A stretch of 64,000 nucleotides of DNA. Source: Smallanthus sonchifolius. Taxonomy: Eukaryota > Streptophyta > Magnoliopsida > Asterales > Asteraceae. The translations under genes and the position numbers were made by a program. The stretch lies in contig CM042035.1 of assembly GCA_023525975.1 (NCBI GenBank), positions 33,447,001 through 33,511,000 of the forward strand, written 5' to 3'. Shown piece after piece: positions 12,259-25,500 of the stretch (its first letter is position 1; the number at the start of each line of letters is the position of its first letter). A model generated the notes under the pieces. The model had not been told where the DNA came from, searched no databases, and saw nothing but the letters and a program-made list of their open reading frames with translations.

Positions 12259-13672
12259 AAATTCCAGAATCTAAAACCTAATTGTTAGGCTAAACCCAAC
12301 TAGGCCCAATAAGGTTCAATAGAAATACAGGCCCATTCGAGGCCCAATAGTGATCCAAGCCCATTAGGCACCTAAATTTTGTATTCCGAATATCAATCTA
12401 ATCACTCGACTTCATTTACAACTCGTTGAGAATTTAAACATTCGCTAAGAACTCTGTACCCAACCGTGGAGAGAACCGGTTTAGCCGACTGATAAATGTG
12501 AAACTTGAATAATAAACGTTTTAAGAATATTACTATCATAATTCTTCCAACTATTTTAACTACGAAACATTTAACTAAAATAATGACGATAACGAAAGTT
12601 CGGATTAGACGCAAGACGAGACGCGTTGATGACATGCGTTACTGATTAGGAGTGCAACAACTCTACGAAATAACTCCATGGCGGCGTACGGTGCTTCCTA
12701 GCGGAGCACGGCAACGGAGGACGATGGTGATGGTTTTTCTGGCGAGTTGTAGAGAGTGGCTTGCATTATTTGATAGATCTTGTCCTCCCAAAAACGATAA
12801 TGGTGGTTGTCCTTGTTGGTTCCTGGCGGAATAAGTAGAAATCCGGTCCTAAGGGGTGGCGGCGATAAGGGTTCGACGGCTTCCAGTGACGACGACGGGG
12901 GTGCTTGCATGGAGCAGGAGGGGCGGCAGTAAAGGCCCGACGACGTTTTAGGGCTGAACACGGTTTTCCGACAGGATGTGAAGCTTCAGCGACGGCGAAA
13001 CTAGGGTTCCGGCGAACCCAACTCACCCGATCTTCGCCTACAAGTGTTTCCTCGGTTCAGGTCCGTCCTAGATAAGGTAAAATAAAGATCGATCTGTTAT
13101 TATTCTAGCCGATTAGGGTTTGGAACCTGCTTTTCTGGTGAGTTCCTTTTGATTTCTTTGTTATTTCGGCTTAAATCTACATACTTATACTGATTTACAT
13201 CCATTTTTGTGCTTTCTGACGAAATACACTTTTTCGACTACAGATCCGGCAACCAGAAGTGTTCATGTGTTTTTCCGATGATTCCGATGAGTCCCTTCTC
13301 GTTTCATTGTCATTACGTGTGTATATCTAAAATATTTGAGATTTGGTTTTGTTATTTTTAGGTTGGTTGCGTTTTGTTATGGATCTAGAAAGTTTGAGTG
13401 GCTAGGTTTCATTTTCATGTATTAAAGACGTGGTTTTTGAACATATTTGAGCATTCTGAGTCATGGTCAAACCCGATCAATGAAAGTCAAACTCAGTCAA
13501 AACTGGTTAACAACGGTCAAACATGGTCAATACGTGAAATGTAAGGTTTAGGACGTATCGGTTCGTAAACGAGACAAACCGAAGGTATAAAACGCACACT
13601 AACGTGACTATATATTTATTTTAAAAGTTAAACATGTGTGTACGGTTTAAACATGTTGAGCCTAAATGACTT
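12259..13672 (-). mobile_element. repeat family X, copy 2, left part (inverted)
   Basis: Reverse-complement match to 3700-5335. It shares the GGGCCT/GCCCAAT-rich end near 12290-12370 and a GC-rich block at 12640-13030 that matches 4180-4500. It is interrupted by element 1, whose 5-bp duplication ATTAT occupies 13673-13677. The ORFs at 12652-13026 are frames within this block, not genes. Confidence 0.5.
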
Positions 13673-13677
13673 ATTAT

Positions 13678-14151
13678 TGTAGGTCCAGGTAACTCAACTA
13701 CTGATCGAACTCGTGATATGACGTTGCTATAACACGAAGTGTGGAATCCTTCGTGTTAACGTTTGTATACTAACCGACAATTCAAACAACACGCGTAAAT
13801 AAACTTCTCAAATATATTCAGATTCACAATGGTTTACAGACTCAGTCAGATAAATCTCTCTCTCGGTTCTCTCTGTTCTGTTCTGTCTAATGACTCTGTA
13901 AACACATATATATAGAAACTAACCTACTGTAAGCGAACTTATTAAGTTCGCCTGAAACAGACTAAGCGAACTTAACAAGTTCGCCTCAGTTAGACCTAAG
14001 TTCGCCTCTGATAGACCAGGCGAACTTAACAAGTTCGCCTCTAGGCTCACTAGTAAAAACACTTAGCAACTTTATACATTTACATGTCAAAAACATAAAG
14101 ACAAAATCTAACTATTACAAGATTTTGTCATTACAAATCTATGTCCTAACA
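13678..14151 (-). repeat. 3' LTR of element 1
   Basis: 474 bp against 489 bp for the partner at 45400-45888. A TATA-like CTATATATATG (minus strand) lies at 13905-13916. Most of the length difference is a 13-bp loss removing one arm of one palindrome. Confidence 0.92.
13932..14041 (-). repeat. palindrome array in the element 1 3' LTR
   Basis: Three complete units of the type GCGAACTTA-N-TAAGTTCGC (some with CAA in place of TAA) and one half-unit at about 13994-14006. The array ends about 15 bp upstream of the TATA box in the sense direction. The same four units are complete in the 5' LTR at 45652-45775. Confidence 0.9.
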
Positions 14152-14161
14152 GACCCCCCCT
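14152..14161 (-). other. polypurine tract of element 1
   Basis: Minus strand AAGGGGGGGTC abuts the 3' LTR start (TGTTAG). Confidence 0.85.
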
Positions 14162-14192
14162 TGACAATAGCTTGATCTTCTGTCTTCAGTCT

Positions 14193-17100
14193 TTAACTTG
14201 AACTCTTCCAGTTGTCCGGTAGTCTGCTGCCAGCATGTACACCGTATCTTCTACATATCTCCAAAACTCTTTTGTACTGTAGACCTTGTTCTCTCCATTC
14301 ATCAGTATACATGATCTCATTCTTTCGCAGAGTCCTCTGATCTTTCTTTGAAAAATTAATAAGATTCATTGCGTCATAGAAACACACAATGACATTATTA
14401 TCTTTATCTTCAACCCTTGCTTCACCAGTATTAACATCAACATACCACCATTACATATTCCCAAGAAAGTCTTGAGGAATATTCTTTAATGGTATCTTGT
14501 GAATAGCACGCACTGGTCTATACTTGTATCTCCAGGTTACTTTCCCAGTCTTAGGATCTATGTTCTTCGCTCTCTTTCCCTTCTGTGGTTTCAGCCGTTC
14601 ATACTTACCCGAACTACCTTCTTTCTTTATCAGATTTGCTATCACATCAGCCAAACCATTCTTCGATCTATTGATGAGTGGCTTTGAAGCTAGACCATTT
14701 ATTTCACACCTCGGCAAGGTATTGAAATATTTGATCCTTGGCTTTAAGTATTGAAAACCATCAGATCGTTTGATTGCAAATATTTTTGATTCACCATCAT
14801 AAAACCAACTTATGATCCTTCCTACACACTGTTCTTTATTCACATATTTCTCTTTCTGAGCAGGTTGTGCTAGAGACTTGGGTAGCACCTTCATCCAACT
14901 GTTTACAACTTCTCTCCACTGTTCTCGTGTCATCCCTGTATCTCTGTACATCACTGGTTCTTCATTAATCTTTAGAGACTCAGTTTGAGTAGTTTCAGTT
15001 TCAGCACCCGTATTGAATTGAAGATTCTCATCATCAGTATCCATCTTTGACTCGGCTGTATCATCATGCAGTGTGACGTCTTCAATAGAGTCCATAGAGT
15101 CAGTTATTCCGTCATAAGAGAACTCAGGAACAACATCCTCTTGGATGAAGTTATACTGCACCTTAAGACCGTCACAACCTTCATAGGTAACACTGTCTTT
15201 ATCTTTCTCTATTTCAATCTCTACTATTTCTCCTTCTTCTATCTCAGTATCTGACATATCATCTTCCATGTCATTGAATAAATCGTCAATGTCATCAAGA
15301 CATTCAATCTTTTCAGCTTCCTCTTCTTCCGAATCTTGAAATAATTCTAATAACAGAATTTCTTCGTCATTAGTACCAGTAGTATCTTTGTCTTTGTTTC
15401 CTTCAAGAGATTGTGATGTCGACTCCCCTTGAACTTGAGATATATGATTAGCGTCAGTGTATTGACGATCACCCTCAATATTTCCAGCAGGATCATTGTC
15501 TTTATCATCACGTCTTTGAATTGACTCTGTGTGACAAGTATCAGGTATCCTCAACTCCCCCTGAGCGTCTAGACGCTGAACGAGTTTGGAAACTAATGCT
15601 TGCATATCAGCAATGTGTTGAGCTTGAGTCTGAATCACCAGCTGTCGTTGTGAATCAATAGACACAAGAGAGTTTACTTGTGTTTGTAGAGATAGCACTT
15701 GAGATTCAAGAAACGTAATCCTGTCAGAATCAGAAGGCTTTGACGGACCAGCTGTTGAATGTGGAATAGAAGGACCTGAAGTAGTAGGAATGACTGGAGG
15801 AACAGGAGTATGAACAGGAGATGGATCCTTAGATCGTGGAGGAGTAATGATCAGAGAAGCAACAAAATTTGCATCCTCTACTACTTGAGAAGATTTTGCA
15901 GCACCAATCGATGCAGACATTAACTTTGGACGTGTAGGATCTGGATTAAAGTCACCGTCAGTGTCAGAACTCTCATCGACCAAAGATCTTTTTCCAAGTA
16001 CTGATCCGGAAGGAGGATCCCGAACAGACTTGCGTCGTGGTCGTCTGGCTTGAGATTTAATGCGTTTTCCAGCATTAGCCAGTGGAATAGCAGCCAACCG
16101 TTCATAATGACATGTGGAAAAATCCCTAGATTCATCAGAATCAGTGCTGTCATCATCAGATGATATTGTATCACTTGAACTGGAACTAGACTCAGCTTCT
16201 GTCACCACATTCCCTTCTTGTTCATGAATGGGCGAGTTCACAGTATCATCAACAAAATCATCCATATTCATTCCTAGATCGTGATCAGGTTCATGAACTG
16301 GTTCCTGAATAAGAATATCAACTGCAACTTGTGGAATAGGAAATTGTTCAGGAATAGGAATTTATGGTTGTACAAGAACTGGTATCTGTTGTTGTTGAAC
16401 TTGTTGTTGGTGTGGAACTTGTTGTTGTGCGGGTTGTTGTGGTTGAACATTAAAGCCTTGAGCTGGATAAGTTCATTAGGATGAAACCAGTTGTCATTTG
16501 GTGGTGCGACATAATCAGGATTGATTAAGTGCCTAAACAGTGGAGTATAGACTGGAATCAACGCAGCATTCTGCTGTTTCACCTTTGTACAGTCGGTAAA
16601 AATACATTTTGACATCGGAGTCAAAGTCAATCTTATAGCATGTTGTGGAAGATCCGGAATAAGGTGATTGAGTATCATTTGAATAAATCAAGGATACATC
16701 AAGAAACCTTGACCTTCAGCTGGATTGATCTGCATTACCATCTCCCGATAGAAATAAAGAGGAAAATTGAATCGTTTATTCAATGTTAAGGCCACCATTG
16801 CTGTTTGAAGAGCCATCTTCAATCCATCGGTACTAGCTTTTCGCGGAGAGATGCATTGTATAATCACATGCATAAAATACCTCCATTCACCCACTAATCC
16901 ACCTTTCCGAGCTTTGGTATCATTTTGTTTCCCACGATATCCCATCCTTTGAAAACAACCCATAATAAGAGTGTTAGGATAAGATATTGGATCTTCAGCA
17001 TTTTCACCCAAATCAAGAGCAGCACGAATCGTCTCTTCAGAAATTGCAATCTCGGTATTGTTTACTGTTGCACGAAGTACATGCGGTTCCACATCGATAT

Positions 17101-17284
17101 CTTGATGTACCGTATCCCAGAATTGTTGTATATACACCAAGCTAATATAGGGATCCGCAGATAAGGCAACATGCAGTCTTGATCGATTCAGAAAATTTAT
17201 GATGCCTTGAAAATGAACTGCTTCTGGCATATTAGAATCTAACAACGCCACTTGATTATGCTTATATTCGGCACGACGAGCCAT
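14193..17284 (-). pseudogene. Sirevirus extra ORF downstream of pol, about 1,000 codons, broken (element 1)
   Basis: One ancestral frame now split into pieces. The start is probably the Met of MARRAEYKHN (17284), because the homologue in element F starts at the matching place. N-terminal part: a globular region of about 200 residues with ADPYISLVYIQQFWDTV. Then a Q/P-rich stretch, an acidic Ser-rich stretch, a basic NLS-like RRPRRKSVRD, a probable coiled coil (FLESQVLSLQTQVNSL), a long acidic region, and a conserved basic C-terminus with WYVDVNTGEARV. Damage: TGA at 16688-16690 (CGA in the homologue), a frameshift near 16480, a stop near 16360, and TAA at 14451-14453. No transmembrane segment or signal peptide is obvious. 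Position matches the 'env-like' ORF of Sireviruses, but an envelope role is not supported. Function unknown. Confidence 0.75.
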
Positions 17285-19594
17285 CTGTGAAAATATCAGA
17301 CAACACAACAAACATTAGTATACTTACACATATATGAAACACACATTTAATAATACACACAAACAAAACAACAACAAAAATTTCAAAAAAAAAAAAAATC
17401 ACAAGTCCTTTTCACTTCTGACCCATAGGCGAACTTAATAAGTTCGCTTAGTAGTGCAAGAGGCGAACTTATTAAGTTCGCCTGACAAGTTCGCTTCGAA
17501 CAAGTTCGCCTGAACCTGAGACGTTTCAAATTCAAACACAGATTTTCAGAAACTTCGGCAAAACGATAGAGAATCAAGAAATAAGCATATACAATCAATC
17601 GAATATCAAATTATAACAAAAAATGATGATCAATTTTATATTTCGGTAAAAAATTAGGTCAAACTCATCCTTGGAAACATTCGACGAAAACCGAGACTAA
17701 AAAACCCCAAATACTCTCAATTTAGCGGATTAAAATCGACGAAAATACCTTTGTTAGATTCACAATCTAATTTGGAACAAGATACAACCAGCAAATAACA
17801 CTCACAACACAGTTTTAAAGTTTTGAGAATTTTGGACAAGTTCGCTCAAGTCTGAGGAAGACGATGAGAATGACAAGTTCGCCTGATTCAACCCTTATTC
17901 AGATTAAGTTCGCTTGATTAAGCGAACTTGTTAAGTTCGCTTAACAAGCCTTCGGCGAACAAGATAAGTTCGCTTCACCCTTAAGTTCGCTTCACCCCAG
18001 ACTGTAGATTAAGTTCGCTTCACTGATTTAAGCGAACTTATTAAGTTCGCTTCACTGTACACAGGCGAACTTAATTACTTTTCAACCTTTTAGCCTTGAA
18101 TCACAAATTTTACCAACTTCAACCTGTCAAATCTTGAACTTCCGTCAGCAACACATATTTGATCTAATCCCGAACAATTTTAATAAAAGATTAGAATTTT
18201 TATGGAAAATAAAAATCAAAATCTTTTGGAGTTTTATCTATACAGACGGAAACACATATTTTTGGTTTTTCTCTGTACAAACTGAAATCAGATATTTTTT
18301 TTTATCTGAATAAACTGAAATCACATATTTTTGGTTTGAACATCATGAGCAAGAAGATCATATCAGTATTCAATTAATTCATCACACATATTATCAATAA
18401 CAAAGGGTAATCTATAGTAAGAGACCATTCAACTCAATTTTGTGCATTTTGCATCTTTTTCATTTTGAAACTCATTCAATTTGAATAAAATTTGAAATGA
18501 TACGCGATAAATTTCAAAGTAAATAAGATCAGGTTATAAAATGCTCTTTATTTATACCGAATTTGAAATATAAAGCCTGAATTCTTAAAATTGTCAATAT
18601 TATATTATTTGAAACTATAAGCGTTTATTCTCCAAATTCATGTGATTTAGTACCATTTAGATGATAAACATCGTGTACCCCACATATATGCCAAATAGAA
18701 AATAAATGCACTATCTTCAAGACATATATAAGATTTTACTAAAGATTATCCGAATATTCAGAATGAGGAGACATCACTTAGCACATGAATAGCAGAATCC
18801 AAATTGGATTGTAAAGGAATCAATGAGATTCAGAATCGAATGATTCAATGTTTTGGCTTGTATCTGAGGAATCATAAGATTCAGGTACGTGGATCCAACT
18901 GTTATCTGGATTATGAATTCAATGGAATCAGTAAAGATGATATATCAATATGATCCAAGGGCTAGTATATGTTTGACAAATGTTGTCAAGTACATATCTT
19001 GATTATACTTCAAATTACATGCTTTTCGGGACATGGGCACTGAAGCAAATCGAATGAATAGTGCTAAGGACATAACCCGAAACTGATCTCATAGGAAAAT
19101 CCTTATTAAAAGCTAATATTCTTTATCTGATACTGATCTTTTAACACACACACCCAGGCATATAATGGATTTAAATCACAGATGTAATCATTTTATATTT
19201 AATTTTCACACTACTATTAGTTTCAAAACGCTTTTAGCCTATTGACAATTCAAGTTTCAAATTTTATACACAAATTGTAAAACAAATTATCAAGAATAGA
19301 GCATTCACAACACTATCATTTCTTATTTATGCAAACTTTGAAATTTAGATCAAATCAACTTATCTTAATCAATCATATATCAAGGTCTACGAAGGTCGTG
19401 TGAAATGAACTAATCACTGATGTACTATCATTTCTTCTCTAACCTCAAATGATGTCAAATTTTATATTTTTCAATTTGTTTTGACTTTTTATAATTTAAA
19501 CTTTTTGACTGAAAATGTAAATGCAGAAATGTAATAAAGCAATAAAAGAAAAAACAAAAAAAAATTTCCATGAAATTCTGATTTTGAAAATCTT
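17285..19594 (-). other. non-coding gap between pol and the extra ORF (element 1)
   Basis: No credible ORF. It holds a palindrome cluster (17426-18076) close to the extra-ORF start, then a block (about 18640-19150) conserved in C (about 51770-52260) and D (about 56640-57180), with GATTCA/TGAATC repeats around 18780-18930. It could hold an internal promoter or RNA signals for the extra ORF; that is inference. Confidence 0.7.
17426..18076 (-). repeat. palindrome cluster upstream of the extra ORF (element 1)
   Basis: Full units GCGAACTTA-N-TAAGTTCGC at about 17429-17448, 17462-17481, 17918-17942 and 18032-18051, plus at least ten half-sites (AAGTTCGC) such as at 17491, 17505, 17840, 17876, 17966 and 18016. 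The sequence is the same as in this element's own LTR and gag leader. The cluster ends about 140 bp before the extra-ORF start. Confidence 0.9.
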
Positions 19595-20148
19595 TTATTC
19601 AGAATTGATCATTCCAATCATTTTTATCAGGAATTCAAACCTGGTACGATCAAATGCCTTAGTAAACAAATCAGCAAAATTATCTTTAGTATGTACCTTG
19701 ACCAGCTCAATCAACCTTTTCTCTGCACAATCACGTAAAAAATGATATTGAATTTCGATGTGCTTAGTTTTACTATGTTTAACAAGATTATTCGTTATGG
19801 ACATAGTAGCATTGTTATCAATAAACATGGGGGTTTCTGTGAAATTCAAACCGTAATCTCTCAATTGTTGTTGTATCCACATGATTTGTGAGCAGCAACT
19901 TGCAGCAGCAATTTATTCTGCTTCGCATGTTGAAATCGAGACTGTGGTTTGCTTTTTTGCATTACCAAGATACAAGTCGATTTCCTAAGAACTGGAAACC
20001 ACCTGTTATAGATTTCCTGTCCAGACAACAACCACCAAAATCAGAATCAGTATAAGCATTGAAATCAAAGTTAGAACCATGAGGATACCATAGCCCTAAA
20101 CGTTGTTTTCCTTTTAAATACCGAAAGATTATTTTCACAGCAATTAAG
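19595..20148 (-). pseudogene. RNase H end of element 1 pol
   Basis: 19962-20148 encodes IIFRYLKGKQRLGLWYP and AYTDSDFGG (acidic catalytic region), and 19595-19882 encodes KTKHIEIQYHFLRDCAEKR, the copia RNase H end. A frameshift or stop separates them at about 19962. The reading continues at 29300 across element A; TTAAG at 20144-20148 is repeated at 29300-29304. Confidence 0.9.
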
Positions 20149-22243
20149 TGTAACATCCCAAATAATGACAAGACAAATAGAAAAGGGAAATAAAGTGGGC
20201 TTGGCCAAAATTTCGGCCCATGGGCCGAAAAGAAAAGGGGGAAACCCCATTACAAAACAGCAGCTTCAACCCAAACCCCTCTCATTTCATCTTCCTGCGC
20301 AAGAATACTAGAGAGAGAGAGAGAGAGAGCGATCGGCTTGTGAAGAAAACCGCAAGGAGAAGGCTCAAGGGCTCGGGAATCATCCGACTCCACCATTTCA
20401 ACGCATAGAAACAGAAATCGGGCCTGTTGAGGTAAGCATCGCCTCTGATTATGAGTCTTTGCATGTCTCGGGTTTAAATCAAATAAAGATACGATTTTTG
20501 CATATGAAACTTGAAACAAATCACGTATTTAAACTCAAGAACGACAAAGGAAGGTGTTTAACGTAAAATGCTCAAGGTTTAATCGATTGGAAATAAGTTG
20601 GCTGGAGCAAGGTTCTGGTCAGGGAAGATGCAGACCCATGACTCGAAACTATAGTTTCGATACATACAGACCCGTCGAAACTACTCTAGTTTCGATAGTC
20701 ATGTTTGACTCGAAACTATCTAGTTTCGATAGCAGCCAATGACTCGAAACTACCATAGTTTCGATAGGAACTCAGGACTCGAAACTACCTAGTTTCGAGT
20801 GTCACCTTGAACCTAAACTAAGATTTTTCATAAGTTAATGACTCGAAACTACCATAGTTTCGATAGGATCTCATGACTCGAAACTACCTAGTTTCGATAG
20901 AAGGATTATGACTCGAAACTACCTAGTTTCGAGTGTAAGACCATAGCTCGAAACTACCATAGTTTCGATGCGACCCACCTCCCGAAACTACTGAGTTCAA
21001 GAATAGTAATGTCTAGTGTCATTTAGGAGCCCTACCTTATATGTATGACTTTATTATACAGATTGTGGGTGACCTTAGTGACGTTTCGAAACCAGCTATT
21101 ATACTTCAGGGACCCGCCTATCAGGTGAGTTCTATGTTCCCCTTTTTATGTTATGTGCAAATCATTTTAAATGTTTTGGGGCTGAAGTGTATACATTAAA
21201 TGAATAAATGTTATGAATGCCAATGTGATCATATGTGATACTTATATATATATGAATGTTAATATGATCATACGTAAAATAATGATGAACAAGAATGAAA
21301 CGAATGTATACAAAGAATGAATGAACGAACGACATAACGAAAAAGAAGAAAATCTTGCTTTATATTTTATATATTGCTTGTTACGAATGCATGTAAATGT
21401 ATGGACGCTTCGATGATAACGGCTACTTCGGTAGACGGACGACCTCGTGACTATTTTGCAATCGGGACAAACACGTTCCTTCATTAGCTAGGACGTGTGA
21501 AAGGCACTAATGGACGGTCGAAGCAATTGCCTTATCAATGATAAGTAGAACGGTTGCATATATAATAGTTCACGTGGGAAACGGATGCCTTAGGGCAGAC
21601 GGGCGAATATGACGGACTACGACGGTAGTACGGTTAAGACGGACGGCCGAAGGTTTGCCGGACGGTATAGCATAACAGATGGCCGAAGGTTTGCCGGATG
21701 TTGTGGAGGACGGACTACGACGGTAGGACGGGCGTATTGTCTTCGTGACTTACGCATAAATGAATGTTGGCTGATCACTCTTATGAGTATGACCAATAAA
21801 TGTTAATGAAAGTAAAGGTGAATGCATATTTATGTGCTCACATACGAATGATAAAAGAAAGCAAAGGATATGTAAATGTGTATTTATATTTATATATTTA
21901 TACGTAAGTATTTATAAATGAATAATGTTCATACCTAAATGTTTTTAACTAGAACTCACCAGCGTTAGCTGACTTTTAGTATACATTTCAGGTAAAAAGA
22001 AGAAAGGTCGTGCATTGGAGTGAAGGCTATCCCGATCAAGGGCTGACATCCCATCCACTTTAATTTTTGTTAAAGCAATGTGTTATGTTTAAATGATTAA
22101 GACTTCCGCTGTTATGGCTATGTAATCGAATGATGTAAGCTCACGCTACGTTTAGAAAGTATTCAATGTAATTATTCAGTATCTATGGCTATGTTTATGA
22201 GTAAATCCAACGAGTGAGGTCACCCGGTAAAAGGGGCCTTACA
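20149..22243 (+). repeat. 5' LTR of element A
   Basis: Begins TGTAACATCCC and ends GGGGCCTTACA. It contains a (GA)n tract at about 20311-20328, nine palindromes, and an imperfect internal repeat GGCCGAAGGTTTGCCGGA at about 21645 and 21680. ORFs inside it (20554-20742, 21609-21806) occur identically in the other LTR and look like chance frames. Confidence 0.97.
20643..20968 (+). repeat. palindrome array in the element A 5' LTR
   Basis: Nine units TCGAAACTA-(0 to 3 nt)-TAGTTTCGA, starting at about 20643, 20675, 20710, 20744, 20779, 20843, 20878, 20913 and 20948; the first is a perfect 18-bp palindrome with no centre. Many are preceded by ATGAC or GGAC. A tenth near 20993 is decayed. Confidence 0.95.
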
Positions 22244-22246
22244 AGT

Positions 22247-22258
22247 TGGTATCAGAGC
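22247..22258 (+). other. primer-binding site of element A
   Basis: TGGTATCAGAGC, complementary to the 3' end of initiator tRNA-Met, three bases after the LTR. Confidence 0.95.
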
Positions 22259-22598
22259 AATAGTTTGAGAGATTCAGACATCCCTAAATGTCTGGACTCA
22301 AGCTGATAATGGGACCAACGCACGGATGTCAGTCTGGGTAGCCGACGCCAACGCCAGTGCAGTAAGTAAGTCATAAAGTTAATGCCTATAGTTAGGGATA
22401 GATACCTTAACTTAGAACGCTTAGATGTCAATGTCACTACTGATGTGAAGAGTTTCGAACCCGAAAAGCAAAGCAAATTATTAATCACAAACCGGTCACT
22501 GTAATTAAGAATTTACCTTGCTCGTACTGTTCTAAACTATGATCTGAAGGAATGACATTGATGTATACCTTTTTACTCAACAGGAAATCTAGAAAACT

Positions 22599-25500
22599 AT
22601 GGCTCGTAAAAGAGGAACTGGACGCCGAGGCGGTCGCACTGGCTGAGTCGGTAGACCGCCATTGAACCAAAGATATGAGGAAGAGGAGAGTGTGCACGTG
22701 GAACACACTGAGAGCGTGCATGAAACAAATGTAACCCCACCAGCTGAGGGCAATGAAGGATCTCTACGACTGGAACCCGAAGTTAGAGATGCTATTGCCC
22801 GTGAGGTCATACTAACTCTGAAGAAAGTACTGCCTGATCTGTTATCTGAGGCACTAAAGAAGAGCAAAGAGGAGGAGGAAAACAACCATGAGGAGAAAGT
22901 TTATGATAGTGATGGGGATGAAGTGACAGTGAGACTGAACACCCATGGGTGTACCTACAAAGGATTTAAGGACGGTGATCCGCCCAAATTTGATGGAAAC
23001 AAGGATTCGGTGGCTACGTTTGAATGGATCGAGAGGATGAATGGGGTAATCAACATAAGCGAATGCCGACCTGACCAGGCTGTAAAATATGTGGCTCACT
23101 CTTTCACCAACGAGGCACTAAGTTGGTGGAGGACTATCCAAAGAACTAAATCGCCAAACGCTCTCAAAAGAATGACTTGGGAAGATCTGAAAAAGTTGAT
23201 AATCCAGAAGTTTTGCCCACAGAACGAGATTGATCGAGTGGAAAACGAGTTTCTAAATTTCAAGGCTGGCAACAAGACTCATCGCCAGTACACTTCAAGA
23301 TTTAATGAGCTAGCTCAACTGGTACCCCACCTGGTAGAGACTGAGGAGCGATTGATTAAGTATTATGTCAAAGGCCTACCCCAAAAGGTCCGTGTTCATG
23401 TGAAAGCTAACCTACCCTCGACTTTCGAGTCGGTAGTGAATCTGTCCGGAATCGTCTATGACGATTATGCCAATGAGGACCCGGTGCCGGAGGCACCAAA
23501 GAGGAAGTGGGAGAACTCGTCTAAGGGGACTGGAAGAAGAAATGTTACTGCTGAGGCAAAGAAGCCAAGGAATGATGAGTACGAAATATGCACAAAATGC
23601 GGGAAACAGCACCGCGGTGAATGTTTGGCCGGCTCAACCATGTGTTTTAAATGTGGAAGACCGGGGCACTACTCGAAGGATTGTACTAAGGGCATCAAGT
23701 GCCAGAACTGTGGTTGGTATGGGCACGCTACTAAGGATTGCAGGAAGACCGGACAATCTGGTTCGGGGAAAGAAAAAGAAAAGGAACAGCCAAAGGCTAG
23801 GACTCGGGCCTATGCTTTAACCGAGGAAGAAGCAAGAGGAAACCCTGACGTCGTGTCGGGTACGTTCCTAGTAAATGATGAACATGCTGCTATTCTGTTT
23901 GATTCTGGTGCTAGTAAAAGTTTTATATCCACTGCATTTAGCCGCAAATTAGACTGCACAATCACTAGCCTTATAAGGGCCTTTAGCGTACAAACTGCTA
24001 TTGGTAAAAACTCAGTAGTCATCCAAGTGACTGACGATTGCATGGTAGAAATAGAGGGCCATAAGTTTCCATCTAAATTGTACCTTCTAACCTTAGGAGG
24101 ATTCGATGTAGTATTGGGCATGGATTGGTTAGCTGCCAACGAAGCTCAAATCATATGTAAACGAAAGATGATACATCTCAAGGCCACTGACGGCAGTCCG
24201 ATTACGGTTTATGGTGACTGGAATAGCACAATGCCGAACGTCATCTCGATGATCAAGGCCGAAAGTTACATGAGGCGCGGTTGCGAAGCTTATCTGGCGT
24301 ATGTTATTGACGATAGAATGAAAACGAAAGAGCTAAAAGATGTACCCGTGGTGTGCAATTTTCCAGAAGTGTTCCCAGAGGACCTACCTGGTTTGCCGCT
24401 CGATCGGGAAATAGAATTTCAGATTGACTTACTGCCAGGAGCTGAGCCCGTTGCCAAGGCACCATACCGATTGGCTCCGTCAGAAATGAAAGAATTAATG
24501 TCCCAACTTGAAGAATTAACAGAGAAAGGATTTATCAGACCGAGCATCTCACCATGGGGCGCTCCGGTATTATTTGTAAAGAAAAAGGACGGCAGCATGC
24601 GCATGTGCATCGACTACCGTGAATTGAACAAGAGAACAGTAAAGAACAAATACCCACTGCCTAGAATAGACGACCTCTTTGATCAATTACAAGGCGCGAG
24701 TTGGTTCTCAAAGATTGATCTCAGGTCGGGTTACCATCAATTGAAAGTAAGAGAGGAAGATGTACCGAAAACTGCGTTTCGTACACGTTACGGGCATTAT
24801 GAATTTCTTGTGATGTCCTTCGGACTAACCAACGCACCAGCAGCATTTATGGATTTAATGAACAGAGTATGCCGACCCATGTTGGATCGATCAGTAATAG
24901 TTTTTATAGATGACATCCTCATATATTCAAAGAATGAAGGTGATCACCACTGTCACCTAAGAGAAGTATTGGAGGTTCTAAAGCAGGAGAAGTTGTATGC
25001 AAAATTCTCCAAATGCGCGTTCTGGCTTAGGGAGGTCCAATTCCTAGGCCATGTCGTAAACCCGGACGGCATTATGGTGGATCCTGCTAAGATCGAAGCG
25101 GTAAAGGAATGGAACATCCCGAAAACGCCAACTGATATACGAAGTTTTCTGGGGTTGGCAGGCTACTATCGGAGGTTCATTCAGGATTTCTCGAGAATAG
25201 CCTCGCCACTGACAAAGCTGACACGTAAGGAAGTAAAGTATGAATGGGGACCAACCCAAAACAATGCGTTCGAAGAGTTGAAGACACGATTAACCCAAGC
25301 TCCAGTCTTGACCTTACCTGAGGGAAATGAAGACTTGGTAGTCTACTCTGACGCTTCGGGGCAAGGATTGGGTTGTGTACTTATGCAACGAGGAAAGGTA
25401 ATTGCTTATGCCTCGCGACAGTTAAAGATTCATGAAGTTAACTACCCGACTCACGATCTGGAGTTGGCGGCCGTAGTTTTCGCATTAAAGATATGGAGGC

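Noticed and set aside
16274..16678. Separate 134-residue Asn/Phe-rich gene
   Set aside because: Its first part continues the extra ORF after a TGA; the Asn-rich end is the Gln/Pro-rich segment read in a wrong frame after a frameshift.
20250..20519. ORFs in the element A LTR (also 21242-21484, 21609-21806 and the 3' copies)
   Set aside because: Present in both LTRs simply because the LTRs are recent duplicates; no family resemblance or coding signal.
23458..23820. ORFs in other frames or antisense within element A gag-pol (also 24419-26719)
   Set aside because: Shadows of a well-supported gag-pol frame.
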